Source of the DNA: Oribacterium sp.
GTDB lineage: Bacteria > Bacillota_A > Clostridia > Lachnospirales > Lachnospiraceae
Assembly (NCBI GenBank): GCA_004554245.1
Contig: SFND01000009.1
Coordinates: 1-64,000 of the forward strand
DNA: 64,000 nt
Direction: 5' to 3'
A program made the translations under genes and the position numbers. Below the pieces are notes generated by a model. The model had not been told where the DNA came from and did no database searches. It was given only the letters and a program-made list of their open reading frames with translations. Below are positions 25,935-34,396 of the stretch, piece after piece; the stretch's first letter is position 1; each line of letters begins with the position of its first letter.

Positions 25935-26852
25935 ATGGAACTGAAGGATCTGAATTTTCTGATTGCGATTTATGAGGAGAAGAGCATTTCGCGGGCGGCG
26001 GAGCGTCTGTACATGGCGCAGTCGAGTCTGTCGCAGTTTCTCTCGAATTATGAGCGGGCGCTTGGGTACCGAATCTTCGTGCGCACGGCGAGTGGTGTGC
26101 GTACGACGGAGGCGGGGGAGCTGCTACTTCAGTACGCGTATAAGGCGACGGCGGAGTATAAGCGCGTCCAGGACGAGATGCAGGATACGGCGAATCTGAA
26201 GAGCGGCAGTGTCATTCTCGGCATCAATACATTTCGGGGATCCTATATGCTGCCGCCGGTGCTTAATGCCTTTCATATGAAGTATCCAAACATCCATGTG
26301 AAGGTCGTCGATGGTCGTACGCGTATGCTCGAGCAGCTCCTCACGAATGGAGATCTCGATCTCGCTCTGCTCGCCACACCGGATAAGCACAGCCGGATCG
26401 AATCCGAGTACCTGATGACCGACGAGATCTGTCTCATCACGAGTCCGACGCACCCGATCATGAAAAAAGCGAAAAAAAATCGACAGCACAGCGGAAACTC
26501 GCAGATTCCGATGTACGTCGATCTTCAGGATGCGGCGAACTATGAATTTAATCTCTGTGGTACCGATACGATGCTCGGGCAATATGCCCGTCGTATCTTT
26601 CTGAAAAATGAGCTCACGCCGATCACGTATAACGACAATATGTCTGTCCTGCTGGCTTCCTCGCTCGGAGCTGCCGGGCAGGGGCTCGCCTTCACCTACT
26701 ACAGTTCCCGTCACTACTTCCGAAACGCGGAGTTCCTCTCCCTCGGGAAGGATGGCGGCACCATCGAGATCTCGACGGCACTGGCACCGGGTCGCTACCA
26801 CAGCAAGGCCACACTTGCGCTCCGGGATGTCATGCACGAGATTCTCACGTAA
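25935..26852 (+). CDS. LysR family regulator, divergent from hydratase 1
   Basis: A 305-residue LTTR with the N-terminal winged helix (SISRAAERLYMAQSSLSQFL, residues 17-36) and a C-terminal ligand domain (LGINTFRGSYMLPPVLNAF, DLALLATPD). It is one of only two larger genes on the plus strand here. Its divergent placement against hydratase 1 suggests it controls that gene and perhaps citDEF; some LTTRs of this kind (CcpC, CitR) sense citrate. The effector is inferred, not seen. It has a terminator at 26871-26898. Confidence 0.9.
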   Translation: MELKDLNFLIAIYEEKSISRAAERLYMAQSSLSQFLSNYERALGYRIFVRTASGVRTTEAGELLLQYAYKATAEYKRVQDEMQDTANLKSGSVILGINTFRGSYMLPPVLNAFHMKYPNIHVKVVDGRTRMLEQLLTNGDLDLALLATPDKHSRIESEYLMTDEICLITSPTHPIMKKAKKNRQHSGNSQIPMYVDLQDAANYEFNLCGTDTMLGQYARRIFLKNELTPITYNDNMSVLLASSLGAAGQGLAFTYYSSRHYFRNAEFLSLGKDGGTIEISTALAPGRYHSKATLALRDVMHEILT

Positions 26853-26870
26853 TCATAACCGAGTGTATAG

Positions 26871-26898
26871 AAAAAACCGCCGATCAACGGCGGTTTTT
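26871..26898. terminator. Bidirectional terminator between convergent LysR gene and hydratase 2
   Basis: AAAAACCGCCG (26872-26882) and CGGCGGTTTTT (26888-26898) form a perfect 11-bp stem with a 5-base loop, usable from both sides. Confidence 0.93.
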
Positions 26899-26904
26899 CG
26901 TTTA

Positions 26905-29226
26905 TCAGTCGTTTTTATAGTGGTTGATCAGACAACCGCTCATGAGGATTTCTCTTTCCTCCTCCGTCAGCGTGTCGAGCGTTGCGTGGATGATCTGTAC
27001 ACTGTGTGCCTTCAGCTCTGCCGGATTCAATGCACGTACATCTCCTTCACTCTCTACCTGTATACTGCTGTCAAGTACATGCAGCTCGACTTCACTTGCG
27101 CCACTTCGAAGGAGGCTTCGGATTCCTTCGATGTAGACATAGCTGCCGACCGGAAGCTGCAGCTTTTCTTCTGTGCGAAGCGGCAGCAGTCCCCAGTTGA
27201 TCAGGTTCGAGCGATAGCGCTTCGTAGAGTATTCCTGCGCGAGGTTTGCGAAGCCGCCGAGAACCTTCTGGCAGGAGGCCGCCTGCTCACGGCTGGAGCC
27301 ATCCCCGATCTGGTCGGAAACCATGAGCGAGCCGAAGGTCACGCCATTCGGATCACCCGCATCCCTGGATGTTTTCGGTGCCTGCTCGAGGTTTGGTGCC
27401 GCTTCGAGGGCACGAATCGCCTGTGCCGTCGGTACATACTGCGGATCACGTGAAATCATCGTGAAGCCGGAAATCTTCTCCGGATTCGAGCGATAGGAGC
27501 TGGCTTCACCAGATGGCACCAGCTCATCGGTGGTGACAGAGCCCTGATAGGAACCGGCCACCTTCAGAAGGAGATGCTGCTTCAGCGGTGCCATCTCCGG
27601 CCAGTCCGCGATGTTCGGACCCTTGACGAGCTCGACCTTCGGATCTGCATGACCATAGTTATCGTAGATCTGATGCTCATAGATCCTCTCATTAAAATGA
27701 TGATGAAGGTTCCGGTACTTTACGTTCGTAAGCTCGGTCGCGGCCGTCAGCCGCCCACCGTTTCGAACCGTTGCGGCGATCGAACGCGCATCCATGAGGC
27801 ATACCGCCGCCATCTGTCCCTGCCCAGGCTTCGAGCCCTCGCGGGTCGCGTAGTTTCTCGTCACATGACGGATGCTCAGCTGGTCGTTCGCCGGGGTATC
27901 GGTGACACCGAAGCATGGGCCGCAGATGCATGGCCGCATCGTAACGCCGGCGATGGCCAGCTCTGAGCCGATGCCCTGGCGCATCAGGTCCTCCATCACC
28001 GGAAGAGAAGCCGGGTTCACGTGCAGGTTCAGGCCGTTGCCCGGGATACCATAGATGGTATCGGTGCCTGAAGTGTTCTCGTCATCGTTCAGTGGTGCAC
28101 GGAGAATATCCGCGACGGCGACGATGTTCTCGAACAGTCCGCCCGCACAGCCGGATACCAGTGCCTGATCCGGATAGAATGCGCCGTCATGTACATGCTG
28201 CATGATTCGGAACGGCTCACCGTGGTCCCCCTTGATCTTATTGCCTTCTACCTCGACTTCATGAAGCACTTCTTCCATATGCTCTTTGAATTCCCGGATC
28301 GGCATCGCATGACTCGGATGGAACGGAAGGGCGATCATCGATTCGACCGTATCCATATCGATCTCGATGTAGCGGTCATAATAGGCACCGGCTTCGGGTT
28401 CGAGCTTCTGATAATCTGCCGCACGTCCATGCTCGGCGAGATAGGTCTCCGTCTTCTCGTCGGTACACCAGATGGAGCTGAGCGCCGCGGATTCGGTCGT
28501 CATCACGTCGATACCCATACGGAATTCCATGGAGAGATTTCCGATACCCGGACCGAAAAGCTCGAGTACGTTGTTCTTGTTAAAGCCGTTTGCGAAGGTC
28601 TTCGCAATCAGTGCGAGAGCCACATCCATCGGACCGACGCCCGGTTTCGGATTTCCACAAAGCCGGATACCGATGATCTTCGGATAGGCGAGATCATAGG
28701 TATGCCCCACCAGCTGCTTCACAAGCTCTCCACCGCCTTCACCGATACCCATGGTGCCCAGCGCCCCGTAACGAGTATGGGAATCCGATCCGAGGATCAT
28801 CTTTCCGCCACCGGCCATCTTCTCGCGCATGTACTGGTGGAGGACGCCACGATAAGGCGGCACGAAGATACCGCCGAACTTCTCTGCATTGGATAAGCCG
28901 AAGGCATGGTCGTCCTCCAGGATCGTACCGCCGACGGCACAGAGGGTGTTGTGGCAGTTGGACAGCACATACGGCATCGGGAACTTCGTGAGTCCGGATG
29001 CGCATGCCGTCTGCAGGATATTGACATAGTTGTTGTCCGGGGAGACCATGCTGTCGAACTTCAGCTCGAGATGCTGCATGTTGCCACTGTGATTGTGAGC
29101 CGCCAGGATACGATAGGCCATGGTTTTCTGACGACCATCCTCGACCGCCTGGGAAGGTGCCGCACTGGCGTCGGAAACATTGCCCGCCGCATCGAGGATG
29201 ACGCCGTGATCAAATAAAGTTACCAT
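26905..29226 (-). CDS. Aconitase-superfamily hydratase, YbhJ type (paralogue 2)
   Basis: The 773-residue paralogue of the protein at 23424. It keeps the cluster cysteines (SGCAGGLFEN, CICGPCFGVTDTP), GSDSHTRYGALGT, SIRHVTRNYATREGSKPG, TTDELVPSGE and the swivel loop GDGSSREQAASCQ. Here the loop retains the full SSR of aconitases, unlike paralogue 1. The internal segment after residue 500 and the C-terminus (SGASEVELHVLD) differ most. Upstream in the same direction is a LysR gene. The start has AAAAGGAG. Two such hydratases in tandem with separate regulators suggest two different substrates or stages of one pathway. Confidence 0.85.
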   Translation of the reverse strand: MVTLFDHGVILDAAGNVSDASAAPSQAVEDGRQKTMAYRILAAHNHSGNMQHLELKFDSMVSPDNNYVNILQTACASGLTKFPMPYVLSNCHNTLCAVGGTILEDDHAFGLSNAEKFGGIFVPPYRGVLHQYMREKMAGGGKMILGSDSHTRYGALGTMGIGEGGGELVKQLVGHTYDLAYPKIIGIRLCGNPKPGVGPMDVALALIAKTFANGFNKNNVLELFGPGIGNLSMEFRMGIDVMTTESAALSSIWCTDEKTETYLAEHGRAADYQKLEPEAGAYYDRYIEIDMDTVESMIALPFHPSHAMPIREFKEHMEEVLHEVEVEGNKIKGDHGEPFRIMQHVHDGAFYPDQALVSGCAGGLFENIVAVADILRAPLNDDENTSGTDTIYGIPGNGLNLHVNPASLPVMEDLMRQGIGSELAIAGVTMRPCICGPCFGVTDTPANDQLSIRHVTRNYATREGSKPGQGQMAAVCLMDARSIAATVRNGGRLTAATELTNVKYRNLHHHFNERIYEHQIYDNYGHADPKVELVKGPNIADWPEMAPLKQHLLLKVAGSYQGSVTTDELVPSGEASSYRSNPEKISGFTMISRDPQYVPTAQAIRALEAAPNLEQAPKTSRDAGDPNGVTFGSLMVSDQIGDGSSREQAASCQKVLGGFANLAQEYSTKRYRSNLINWGLLPLRTEEKLQLPVGSYVYIEGIRSLLRSGASEVELHVLDSSIQVESEGDVRALNPAELKAHSVQIIHATLDTLTEEEREILMSGCLINHYKND

Positions 29227-29287
29227 CTTTTCTCCTTTTACGATGTTCCGGTGCTCATCACCTGAATCGCAGGAAATGATATCAAAA

Positions 29288-29359
29288 GAGCACCCTGTAC
29301 TTGAGTCTAATTATACGGGTGCTCCTTCTTATAAGTAAAATATATTGATTTGTATATTT
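29288..29359 (-). promoter_or_regulatory. Hydratase 2 promoter region and LysR-gene hairpin
   Basis: GAGCACCC (29288-29295) and GGGTGCTC (29317-29324) form a perfect 8-bp repeat whose 21-base loop contains TATAAT (29315-29310, minus), followed by TTTT. It may be both the terminator of the upstream LysR gene and the hydratase promoter. Just upstream, AAATATA/TATATTT (29338-29344, 29353-29359) is a 22-bp dyad placed where a LysR activator would bind. Confidence 0.5.
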
Positions 29360-29374
29360 CACATGCAGTATTTT

Positions 29375-30346
29375 CTATCCGTTATTGCTTTTCCTTCTTT
29401 CTACTTTAAACACCTGCTGCATCGTTTCGATCAGGCCGCGCTCTGCCTCGCCGAGGTAAATGCTTTCCTTATAGACCGCATTGACCTCCCAGCAGTCCGG
29501 CGTCGGACCGTAATTATAAACACGGAAGTTCGGATTCTGGAACGGCACGATGGCACGTTCCGGCACGATGGTCACACCGAGCCCGGAGGCAGCAAGCTGC
29601 GTCGCGGAGATGCAGCTCGACACCTCCATGATTTCCTTCGGCACGAAATCGAAGCGGCGAAAAACCTCATCTACCTTCCGGCGGATATACTGCCCGCGCT
29701 TCATGATGATGAACGGAAGATCCCGGAGCATCCGAAGGTCGACCTCCGGAAGATCCTCCAAGATGTTCGAGGCATCGCGCACCATAGGGCCACCCGGCGA
29801 AACCAGCATCTCCTTCGTAATCATATCTTTCCCGGCGACGAGGAAGAGACGCTCCGTGTAGATGTATTCGGTCTTCACGCCGACCGGCAGATGGTCCGTA
29901 CCACCCGGCAGCACGCAGAAAGCGATCTTATCATTCATGAGATTCGTGATGATCTCCTCAGACTTCGATTCCTGAAGATGGATCTCAATATTCGGAAACT
30001 GTGCCCGGAACGGCCCGATCACCTTCGGCAGCATGTAGCCCGCGCGCTCTGTCGGGATGCCGATGTTGATACGCCCCTTCTGTCCATGCCCGATATCGCT
30101 CAGTTCTCTCCGAAGATTATCCTTCAGAAGTAAGATTTCCCGTGCTGTTTTCACATAACGCTCGCCTGCATAGGTCAGCGTGATCGGATTCGTTTTTCGG
30201 TCGAACAGCTTTACGCCGAGGTCTTCCTCCACCTTCGAAATGATATAGCTTAAAGACGGCTGAGAAATATACAGCTTTTTCGCCGCCTCCGTCACACTAT
30301 GATGATCCGCCACCGCGATGATGTAGCTCAGCTCTCTGAAGTCCAT
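29375..30346 (-). CDS. LysR family regulator upstream of hydratase 2
   Basis: About 323 residues. The winged helix SVTEAAKKLYISQPSLSYII is followed by the effector domain (INIGIPTERAGYMLPKVI, FCVLPGGTDHLPVG). I choose the ATG at 30346, seven bases after GGAGG, over the ATG at 30352 that sits directly next to it. The gene precedes hydratase 2 in the same direction and probably controls it through the dyads at 29288-29359. It faces away from the small antitoxin locus at 30532. Confidence 0.9.
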   Translation of the reverse strand: MDFRELSYIIAVADHHSVTEAAKKLYISQPSLSYIISKVEEDLGVKLFDRKTNPITLTYAGERYVKTAREILLLKDNLRRELSDIGHGQKGRINIGIPTERAGYMLPKVIGPFRAQFPNIEIHLQESKSEEIITNLMNDKIAFCVLPGGTDHLPVGVKTEYIYTERLFLVAGKDMITKEMLVSPGGPMVRDASNILEDLPEVDLRMLRDLPFIIMKRGQYIRRKVDEVFRRFDFVPKEIMEVSSCISATQLAASGLGVTIVPERAIVPFQNPNFRVYNYGPTPDCWEVNAVYKESIYLGEAERGLIETMQQVFKVERRKSNNG

Positions 30347-30437
30347 ACGCATGCCTCCGTCAGAAAAATATCAAAGTTTATTATATATTAAAACCTGTAT
30401 TATTCATAGATTAATTCTATATGTCTGCAGTGTAGGA

Positions 30438-30488
30438 TCGTACGAACAAAAATATTTAATCGTACGAAATATTGAAGTAATCGTACGA
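30438..30488 (+). promoter_or_regulatory. Three TCGTACGA operator boxes of the antitoxin locus
   Basis: The perfect 8-bp palindrome TCGTACGA occurs at 30438-30445, 30460-30467 and 30481-30488, that is at 22- and 21-base steps, about two helical turns. Evenly spaced palindromes before a Phd/YefM gene are typical of autorepression sites. A possible promoter TTGAAG-17-CATGAT overlaps the third box. Confidence 0.75.
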
Positions 30489-30531
30489 CGATGGCATGAT
30501 GAAGATACAAAAAGAAAGGAGGGACGCTCAC

Positions 30532-30747
30532 ATGTCAATCACGGCTACGGAATTAAAGAGTAATCTGGGAAAGTATCTGATGCTTGCCAGAACGGAAGAT
30601 ATTTATATAACGCGTAATGGAAAAATCGTTGCGAAGCTGTCGAATCCTCAGCAGGACAAAATTGACGTTGCAAAGTCTCTATTCGGTGTGCTTCCGGCTG
30701 ATATGACACTTGAAGAAGCAAGAGAGGAGCGACTGAATCAGATATGA
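30532..30747 (+). CDS. Phd/YefM family antitoxin
   Basis: A 71-residue protein beginning MSITATELKSNLGKYL, followed by DIYITRNGKIVAKLSNP, the standard Phd/YefM DNA-binding half. The C-terminal half (SLFGVLPADMTLEEAREERL) would fold on a toxin partner. I use the ATG at 30532 because AAAGGAGGG precedes it; the frame opens slightly earlier. Operators lie directly upstream. No recognisable toxin gene follows, only a 27-codon frame overlapping the stop codon. It may be a solitary antitoxin or a decayed pair. Confidence 0.85.
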   Translation: MSITATELKSNLGKYLMLARTEDIYITRNGKIVAKLSNPQQDKIDVAKSLFGVLPADMTLEEAREERLNQI

Positions 30748-30827
30748 AATACTACAGCAAATCGTCCCTACCGATTTTTGCTCCGGAAGAATTCATCAGC
30801 CTCCTCATAAATCGTGAAGAGGAATGA
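30744..30827 (+). CDS. 27-residue frame coupled to the antitoxin gene
   Basis: Its ATG overlaps the antitoxin stop as ATGA, and it encodes MKYYSKSSLPIFAPEEFISL plus seven more residues, then TGA. A bidirectional terminator follows within five bases. It sits where a toxin gene would start but is far too short and matches no toxin I recognise. It may be a remnant, a chance frame or a small peptide. Confidence 0.35.
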   Translation: MKYYSKSSLPIFAPEEFISLLINREEE

Positions 30828-30831
30828 TGTC

Positions 30832-30862
30832 AAAAAAACCGCCGATGACCGGCGGTTTTTTT
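30832..30862. terminator. Bidirectional terminator between the antitoxin locus and the AEC gene
   Basis: CCGCCG (30839-30844) and CGGCGG (30850-30855), flanked by seven A and seven T, form a strong hairpin usable in both directions. Confidence 0.93.
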
Positions 30863-30884
30863 ATACAGCAAAAATAAAGGAAGT

Positions 30885-31829
30885 TCAGATCAGTCCGAGC
30901 GTCTTCACAAGCCACAGCCAGAAGGTGAGGGAAAACGCGCTGAAGAGCGTCGTCAGCATCACCACCGACGAAGTCAGTGTCCCCTCGTGGTGCATGTTTC
31001 GCGCCATCACATAGCAGCTCACGGTCGTGGCCGAGCCGAGCATGACGAGAATCGCCACCAGCTTTTCGGTACGGAAGCCGAGCGCGACCGCCATCGGCAG
31101 AAAGAGGATATTAAAGCCGATGAGCTTCAGGAACGTGGCTCCGAAGGCCGGACCCAGCTTGCCGAAGGCCTTCTTAAAATCAAACATCGCGCCCATCGCC
31201 ATCAGGCCGAGCGGGGTGCCCAGCGCTCCGACCTTGCTGCAGGTCGTGATCAGGATCTTCGGCTGCGGGATACGGAGAAGCGACCAGAGAAGACCGACCA
31301 GAATACCGATGATGATCGGATTCGTGACGATGCCACGGGCGGTCTTCGAGAGCGTCTTCTTATCGAGTCCCGTATTCTCCGGATCGGTCAGACTGAGTGC
31401 CACGACGGCCATCACATTATAAAGCGGTACCGCACCGATGATCATAAGCGGCGCCATGCCAGCCGTGTCATAGATATTTTCGATGAAGGCCACTCCGATC
31501 AGGGAGGCACTCGAACGGTACGCCGCCTGTACAAATTCGCCGCGCTCTGCATGGTTATGAAACAGCCGTGACAGAAGTGCAGCGATGAGGACGCTCAGCA
31601 GCGTCGCGACGAAGCAAAATACGACGAAACGGGTATCCCAGACTTCACGAATATCGAGTCCCGATACCTGCACGAACAGATTCACCGGCAGTGGTATCAG
31701 AAATACAAACTTGTTTAACTTACTTGCAAAATCTGTATCAAGCCAGCCGATCTGGTGCAGCGCATAGCCCAGTACCATCATGAGAAAGATCGGCATCGTT
31801 GCATTAAGACTGAAGATCAGGTTTTCCAT
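30885..31829 (-). CDS. AEC family carboxylate transporter
   Basis: A 314-residue membrane protein of the auxin efflux carrier family, with about ten spans in two five-span halves (TMPIFLMMVLGYALHQIGWL at the N-terminus; GTPLGLMAMGAMFDFKKAFG in the second half). Bacterial members include malate and malonate carriers. Its position in a tricarboxylate island, 240 bases past icd, supports a role in di- or tricarboxylate movement, but the substrate cannot be read. It has its own candidate promoter at 31937 and a terminator at 30832-30862. Confidence 0.85.
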   Translation of the reverse strand: MENLIFSLNATMPIFLMMVLGYALHQIGWLDTDFASKLNKFVFLIPLPVNLFVQVSGLDIREVWDTRFVVFCFVATLLSVLIAALLSRLFHNHAERGEFVQAAYRSSASLIGVAFIENIYDTAGMAPLMIIGAVPLYNVMAVVALSLTDPENTGLDKKTLSKTARGIVTNPIIIGILVGLLWSLLRIPQPKILITTCSKVGALGTPLGLMAMGAMFDFKKAFGKLGPAFGATFLKLIGFNILFLPMAVALGFRTEKLVAILVMLGSATTVSCYVMARNMHHEGTLTSSVVMLTTLFSAFSLTFWLWLVKTLGLI

Positions 31830-31936
31830 AGACTTCTCTATATCCTTTCACATTATGCCCCGAAGGCTGTCCCCATGCGCTGATCCCGATTTCGGAAGCA
31901 TACCCGCTTTGGTCCAGCGTGAGGAGCTTTCCTCCT

Positions 31937-31983
31937 AGTATACGCCGACTTTTCTTCAATGGATAATCGATATTTCATATCGA
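31937..31983 (-). promoter_or_regulatory. AEC gene promoter region with LysR-type dyad
   Basis: TATACT lies at 31942-31937 on the minus strand without a good -35. A perfect 7-3-7 dyad TCGATAT-TTC-ATATCGA at 31967-31983 contains a T-N11-A spacing and is centred about 45 bases before the likely transcript start. Nothing else is seen in the 31830-32070 gap. Confidence 0.45.
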
Positions 31984-32070
31984 AGTCATACAGACTGCTT
32001 ATACACTCTTTTTGATTTTCAACATGTGCTTTTCGGTCTCATACAGTTTCTGGTGCTGTTCCAGATTCCG

Positions 32071-33246
32071 TTACTTCTCCAGACCCTGGATGGTCTCGAT
32101 GAGGTAATCGGTGAACTCGGCTGCGGATGCATCCTTGGTCTCGGTGGTCAGTACGACCTTGCGCTCGGTCACGGTGCAGATCTCGAGGGCCTGATCCAGG
32201 ATCGCCTTCCGGTCACCATAACCGATATGTGCCATCATCTCGCCCATCGCACGGATGAGGGAGCATGGATTTGCATAGTTTCCGCGGCCGTGGCTCATAA
32301 GGTATGGTGCGGTACCATGGATCGCCTCGAAGAGTGCATACTGGTTACCAATGTTGGAGCTGGATGCGGTGCCGAGACCACCCTGAAGCTCGGCTGCGAC
32401 ATCGGTTACGATATCACCGTAGAGGTTTGGAAGAACCACCACCTGGATGCCGGCGTTAAACTCCGGATCGGTCATCTTCGCTGCCATCGCATCGACGAGC
32501 TTGTCCTGTACCTCGATCTCCGGATACTCCTCTGCACCGATGCGGTGAACGGTCTTCAGGAAGTTACCATCTGCCAGCTTTACGATGTTGGACTTCGTTA
32601 CGACAGTGACGTTGGTCTTGCCATTCTTACGTGCAAACTCGAACGCGGCACGTGCGATGCGCTCTGCTCCCGGCTTCGTGCAGACCTTGAAATCCACACC
32701 GAGATCCTCATTCACCTCGATACCCTTATTACCCCAGATATACTCGCCCTCGATATTCTCGCGGAAGAAGGTCCAGTCGATGCCCTTATCCGGCATCTTG
32801 ATCGGACGTACAGCTGCAAAAAGATTCAGACCTCTGCGAAGCAGTGAGTTTGCAGACACCAGGTTTGGATACGGATCCCCCGGTCTCGGTGTAACGAACG
32901 GTCCCTTTACGAGAACGTCACACTTCTTGCACTCCTCCATGACATCCTCCGGAAGAGACTCCATAAGCTCGGATCTACGCTCGATCGTCATGCCCGGGAT
33001 CTCATGAAGCTCGACACGACCGGAGGCGATCTCCTTCTTCAGAAGCTCATTTACGACACGAACCGCCTGCTCCATGATGATCGGGCCGATGCCATCACCC
33101 GGCAGGATGCCGACCTTGATATGTGAAAGCTTCGAGAAGTCCTTCACCTCACTGTCCTTCTTCATCGCCTCGATACGTGCATTCTCGTTACGGATCAGCT
33201 CACCAAACTTCGCCTCCGCTGCCTTGATCTGCTCTTCTGTAATCAT
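32071..33246 (-). CDS. icd: Isocitrate/isopropylmalate family dehydrogenase, probable isocitrate dehydrogenase
   Basis: About 391 residues. The beta-decarboxylating dehydrogenase signatures are present: VGILPGDGIGPIIMEQA, FRENIEGEYIWG, the metal-site block VVLPNLYGDIVTDVAAELQGG and AIHGTAPYLMSHGRGNYANP. The ENIEGEY segment and the adjacent aconitase gene favour isocitrate as substrate, giving 2-oxoglutarate. An NAD(P) preference cannot be fixed by eye, and isopropylmalate or homoisocitrate activity is not excluded. The start at 33246 has GGAGAG upstream; the longer frame to 33309 is unsupported. The promoter is at 33342-33370. Confidence 0.85.
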   Translation of the reverse strand: MITEEQIKAAEAKFGELIRNENARIEAMKKDSEVKDFSKLSHIKVGILPGDGIGPIIMEQAVRVVNELLKKEIASGRVELHEIPGMTIERRSELMESLPEDVMEECKKCDVLVKGPFVTPRPGDPYPNLVSANSLLRRGLNLFAAVRPIKMPDKGIDWTFFRENIEGEYIWGNKGIEVNEDLGVDFKVCTKPGAERIARAAFEFARKNGKTNVTVVTKSNIVKLADGNFLKTVHRIGAEEYPEIEVQDKLVDAMAAKMTDPEFNAGIQVVVLPNLYGDIVTDVAAELQGGLGTASSSNIGNQYALFEAIHGTAPYLMSHGRGNYANPCSLIRAMGEMMAHIGYGDRKAILDQALEICTVTERKVVLTTETKDASAAEFTDYLIETIQGLEK

Positions 33247-33341
33247 CTTTCTCTCCTTTTTCCACCGCCCTGAACGGCGCTCTACAGTATTCATAACCGA
33301 ATGCCCCACGTTCGTTTCGTGTGCACTCCTTCTATAATGAG

Positions 33342-33373
33342 AGTATATCGGCGATGAACCATATAGTAAAATA
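33342..33373 (-). promoter_or_regulatory. icd promoter
   Basis: TTTACT (33370-33365) and TATACT (33347-33342) are 17 bases apart on the minus strand. The -35 box is embedded in ATATAGTAAAATA (33361-33373, plus sense), identical to a 13-mer in the citD control region. Very AT-rich sequence continues upstream. Confidence 0.6.
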
Positions 33374-33520
33374 TATATAAAAATATATACGTCATCATAT
33401 ATTTTCTATGTCGATTCATTAAACGAATATGACGTGGCATACTTCATCCAGCATCCTTTCCATGTGCGGAACGGTGAAATCCTTCAAACAGATGACTCCT
33501 GTTCTCAGCCTCACAGACGC

Positions 33521-34396
33521 TCATCCCCGGATCTTTACATGCTTTTCCACATACTGAATCAGTTCATCCACCACCGCCCGGCGGTTCTTCTCCTTCTTAT
33601 AGATGAACCAGCTGTCTCTCGTGATCTGCTTTCCATCCTTCGCGAGAAGCGGTGTCAGGGTCAGTTGAAATTCATTGACGAAATTATCCGGCAGGAAGCA
33701 GAGCAGATACCGGTTTCCTGCGGCAATGCTTCGGAATGCAAATTCGATGTAGCCCGCATCCTCTGCCGGCTCCGGCAGTGTCGTGCCGTAGCGCTCCATC
33801 CACCACGCTTCGATCTTCCCGATCGTCTTCTGATTTGTCTGGTAGGCCACCTGATCCATCGATGGCAGCGCATCGAGCTCCACCGGATCCCGCGTCACAC
33901 AGTACGCGGCGGTATGGTCCACGAGCTCATGGTAGACGCCCGTCGTATAATCCGAGCGGATAAACGCCGCATCGAGCTTCCCCTCCATCAGCATCTCATA
34001 CAGATAATTGCTCTGCTTATTGATGACCCGGACGCTGATGTTCGGGTGCGCCGCCGTAAACGGATTCAGCACATCATAAAGTGAGTACTTCGTATAGGTA
34101 TACGCTGACCCGAGAAGAATCGTCTCCTTGTGTTCCTCCCGAAGCTTCCGAAGCCCCTCCTGCGTCTCATTTTCCAGCTGCAGATACTTTTCCGCCATCT
34201 GAAACAGGAACTCCCCCTCCTTCGTAAACGTCACGCCCTGTGGCGTCCGCTCCACGATCCGGCACTGGAGCTCCTCCTCCATCGACTGCAGCCGCTTCGT
34301 GATCGCCGACTGCGACTTATAGAGAAGCCCCGACACCTTCGTGATGCTCGGATTCTGATGCAGCTCATAGATGATCTTCCAGTCACTGTCCCGCAT
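33521..34396 (-). CDS. LysR family regulator between aconitase and icd
   Basis: A 291-residue LTTR. The DNA-binding part reads DWKIIYELHQNPSITKVSGL, then LYKSQSAITKRLQSMEEEL, followed by an effector domain (ILLGSAYTYTKYSLYDVLNP, LDAAFIRSDY). The start at 34396 has AAGGAGG, but that ribosome binding site forms one arm of a strong hairpin that ends in six T directly before the ATG. It lies between aconitase and icd in the same direction and is a good candidate regulator of both. Confidence 0.9.
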   Translation of the reverse strand: MRDSDWKIIYELHQNPSITKVSGLLYKSQSAITKRLQSMEEELQCRIVERTPQGVTFTKEGEFLFQMAEKYLQLENETQEGLRKLREEHKETILLGSAYTYTKYSLYDVLNPFTAAHPNISVRVINKQSNYLYEMLMEGKLDAAFIRSDYTTGVYHELVDHTAAYCVTRDPVELDALPSMDQVAYQTNQKTIGKIEAWWMERYGTTLPEPAEDAGYIEFAFRSIAAGNRYLLCFLPDNFVNEFQLTLTPLLAKDGKQITRDSWFIYKKEKNRRAVVDELIQYVEKHVKIRG

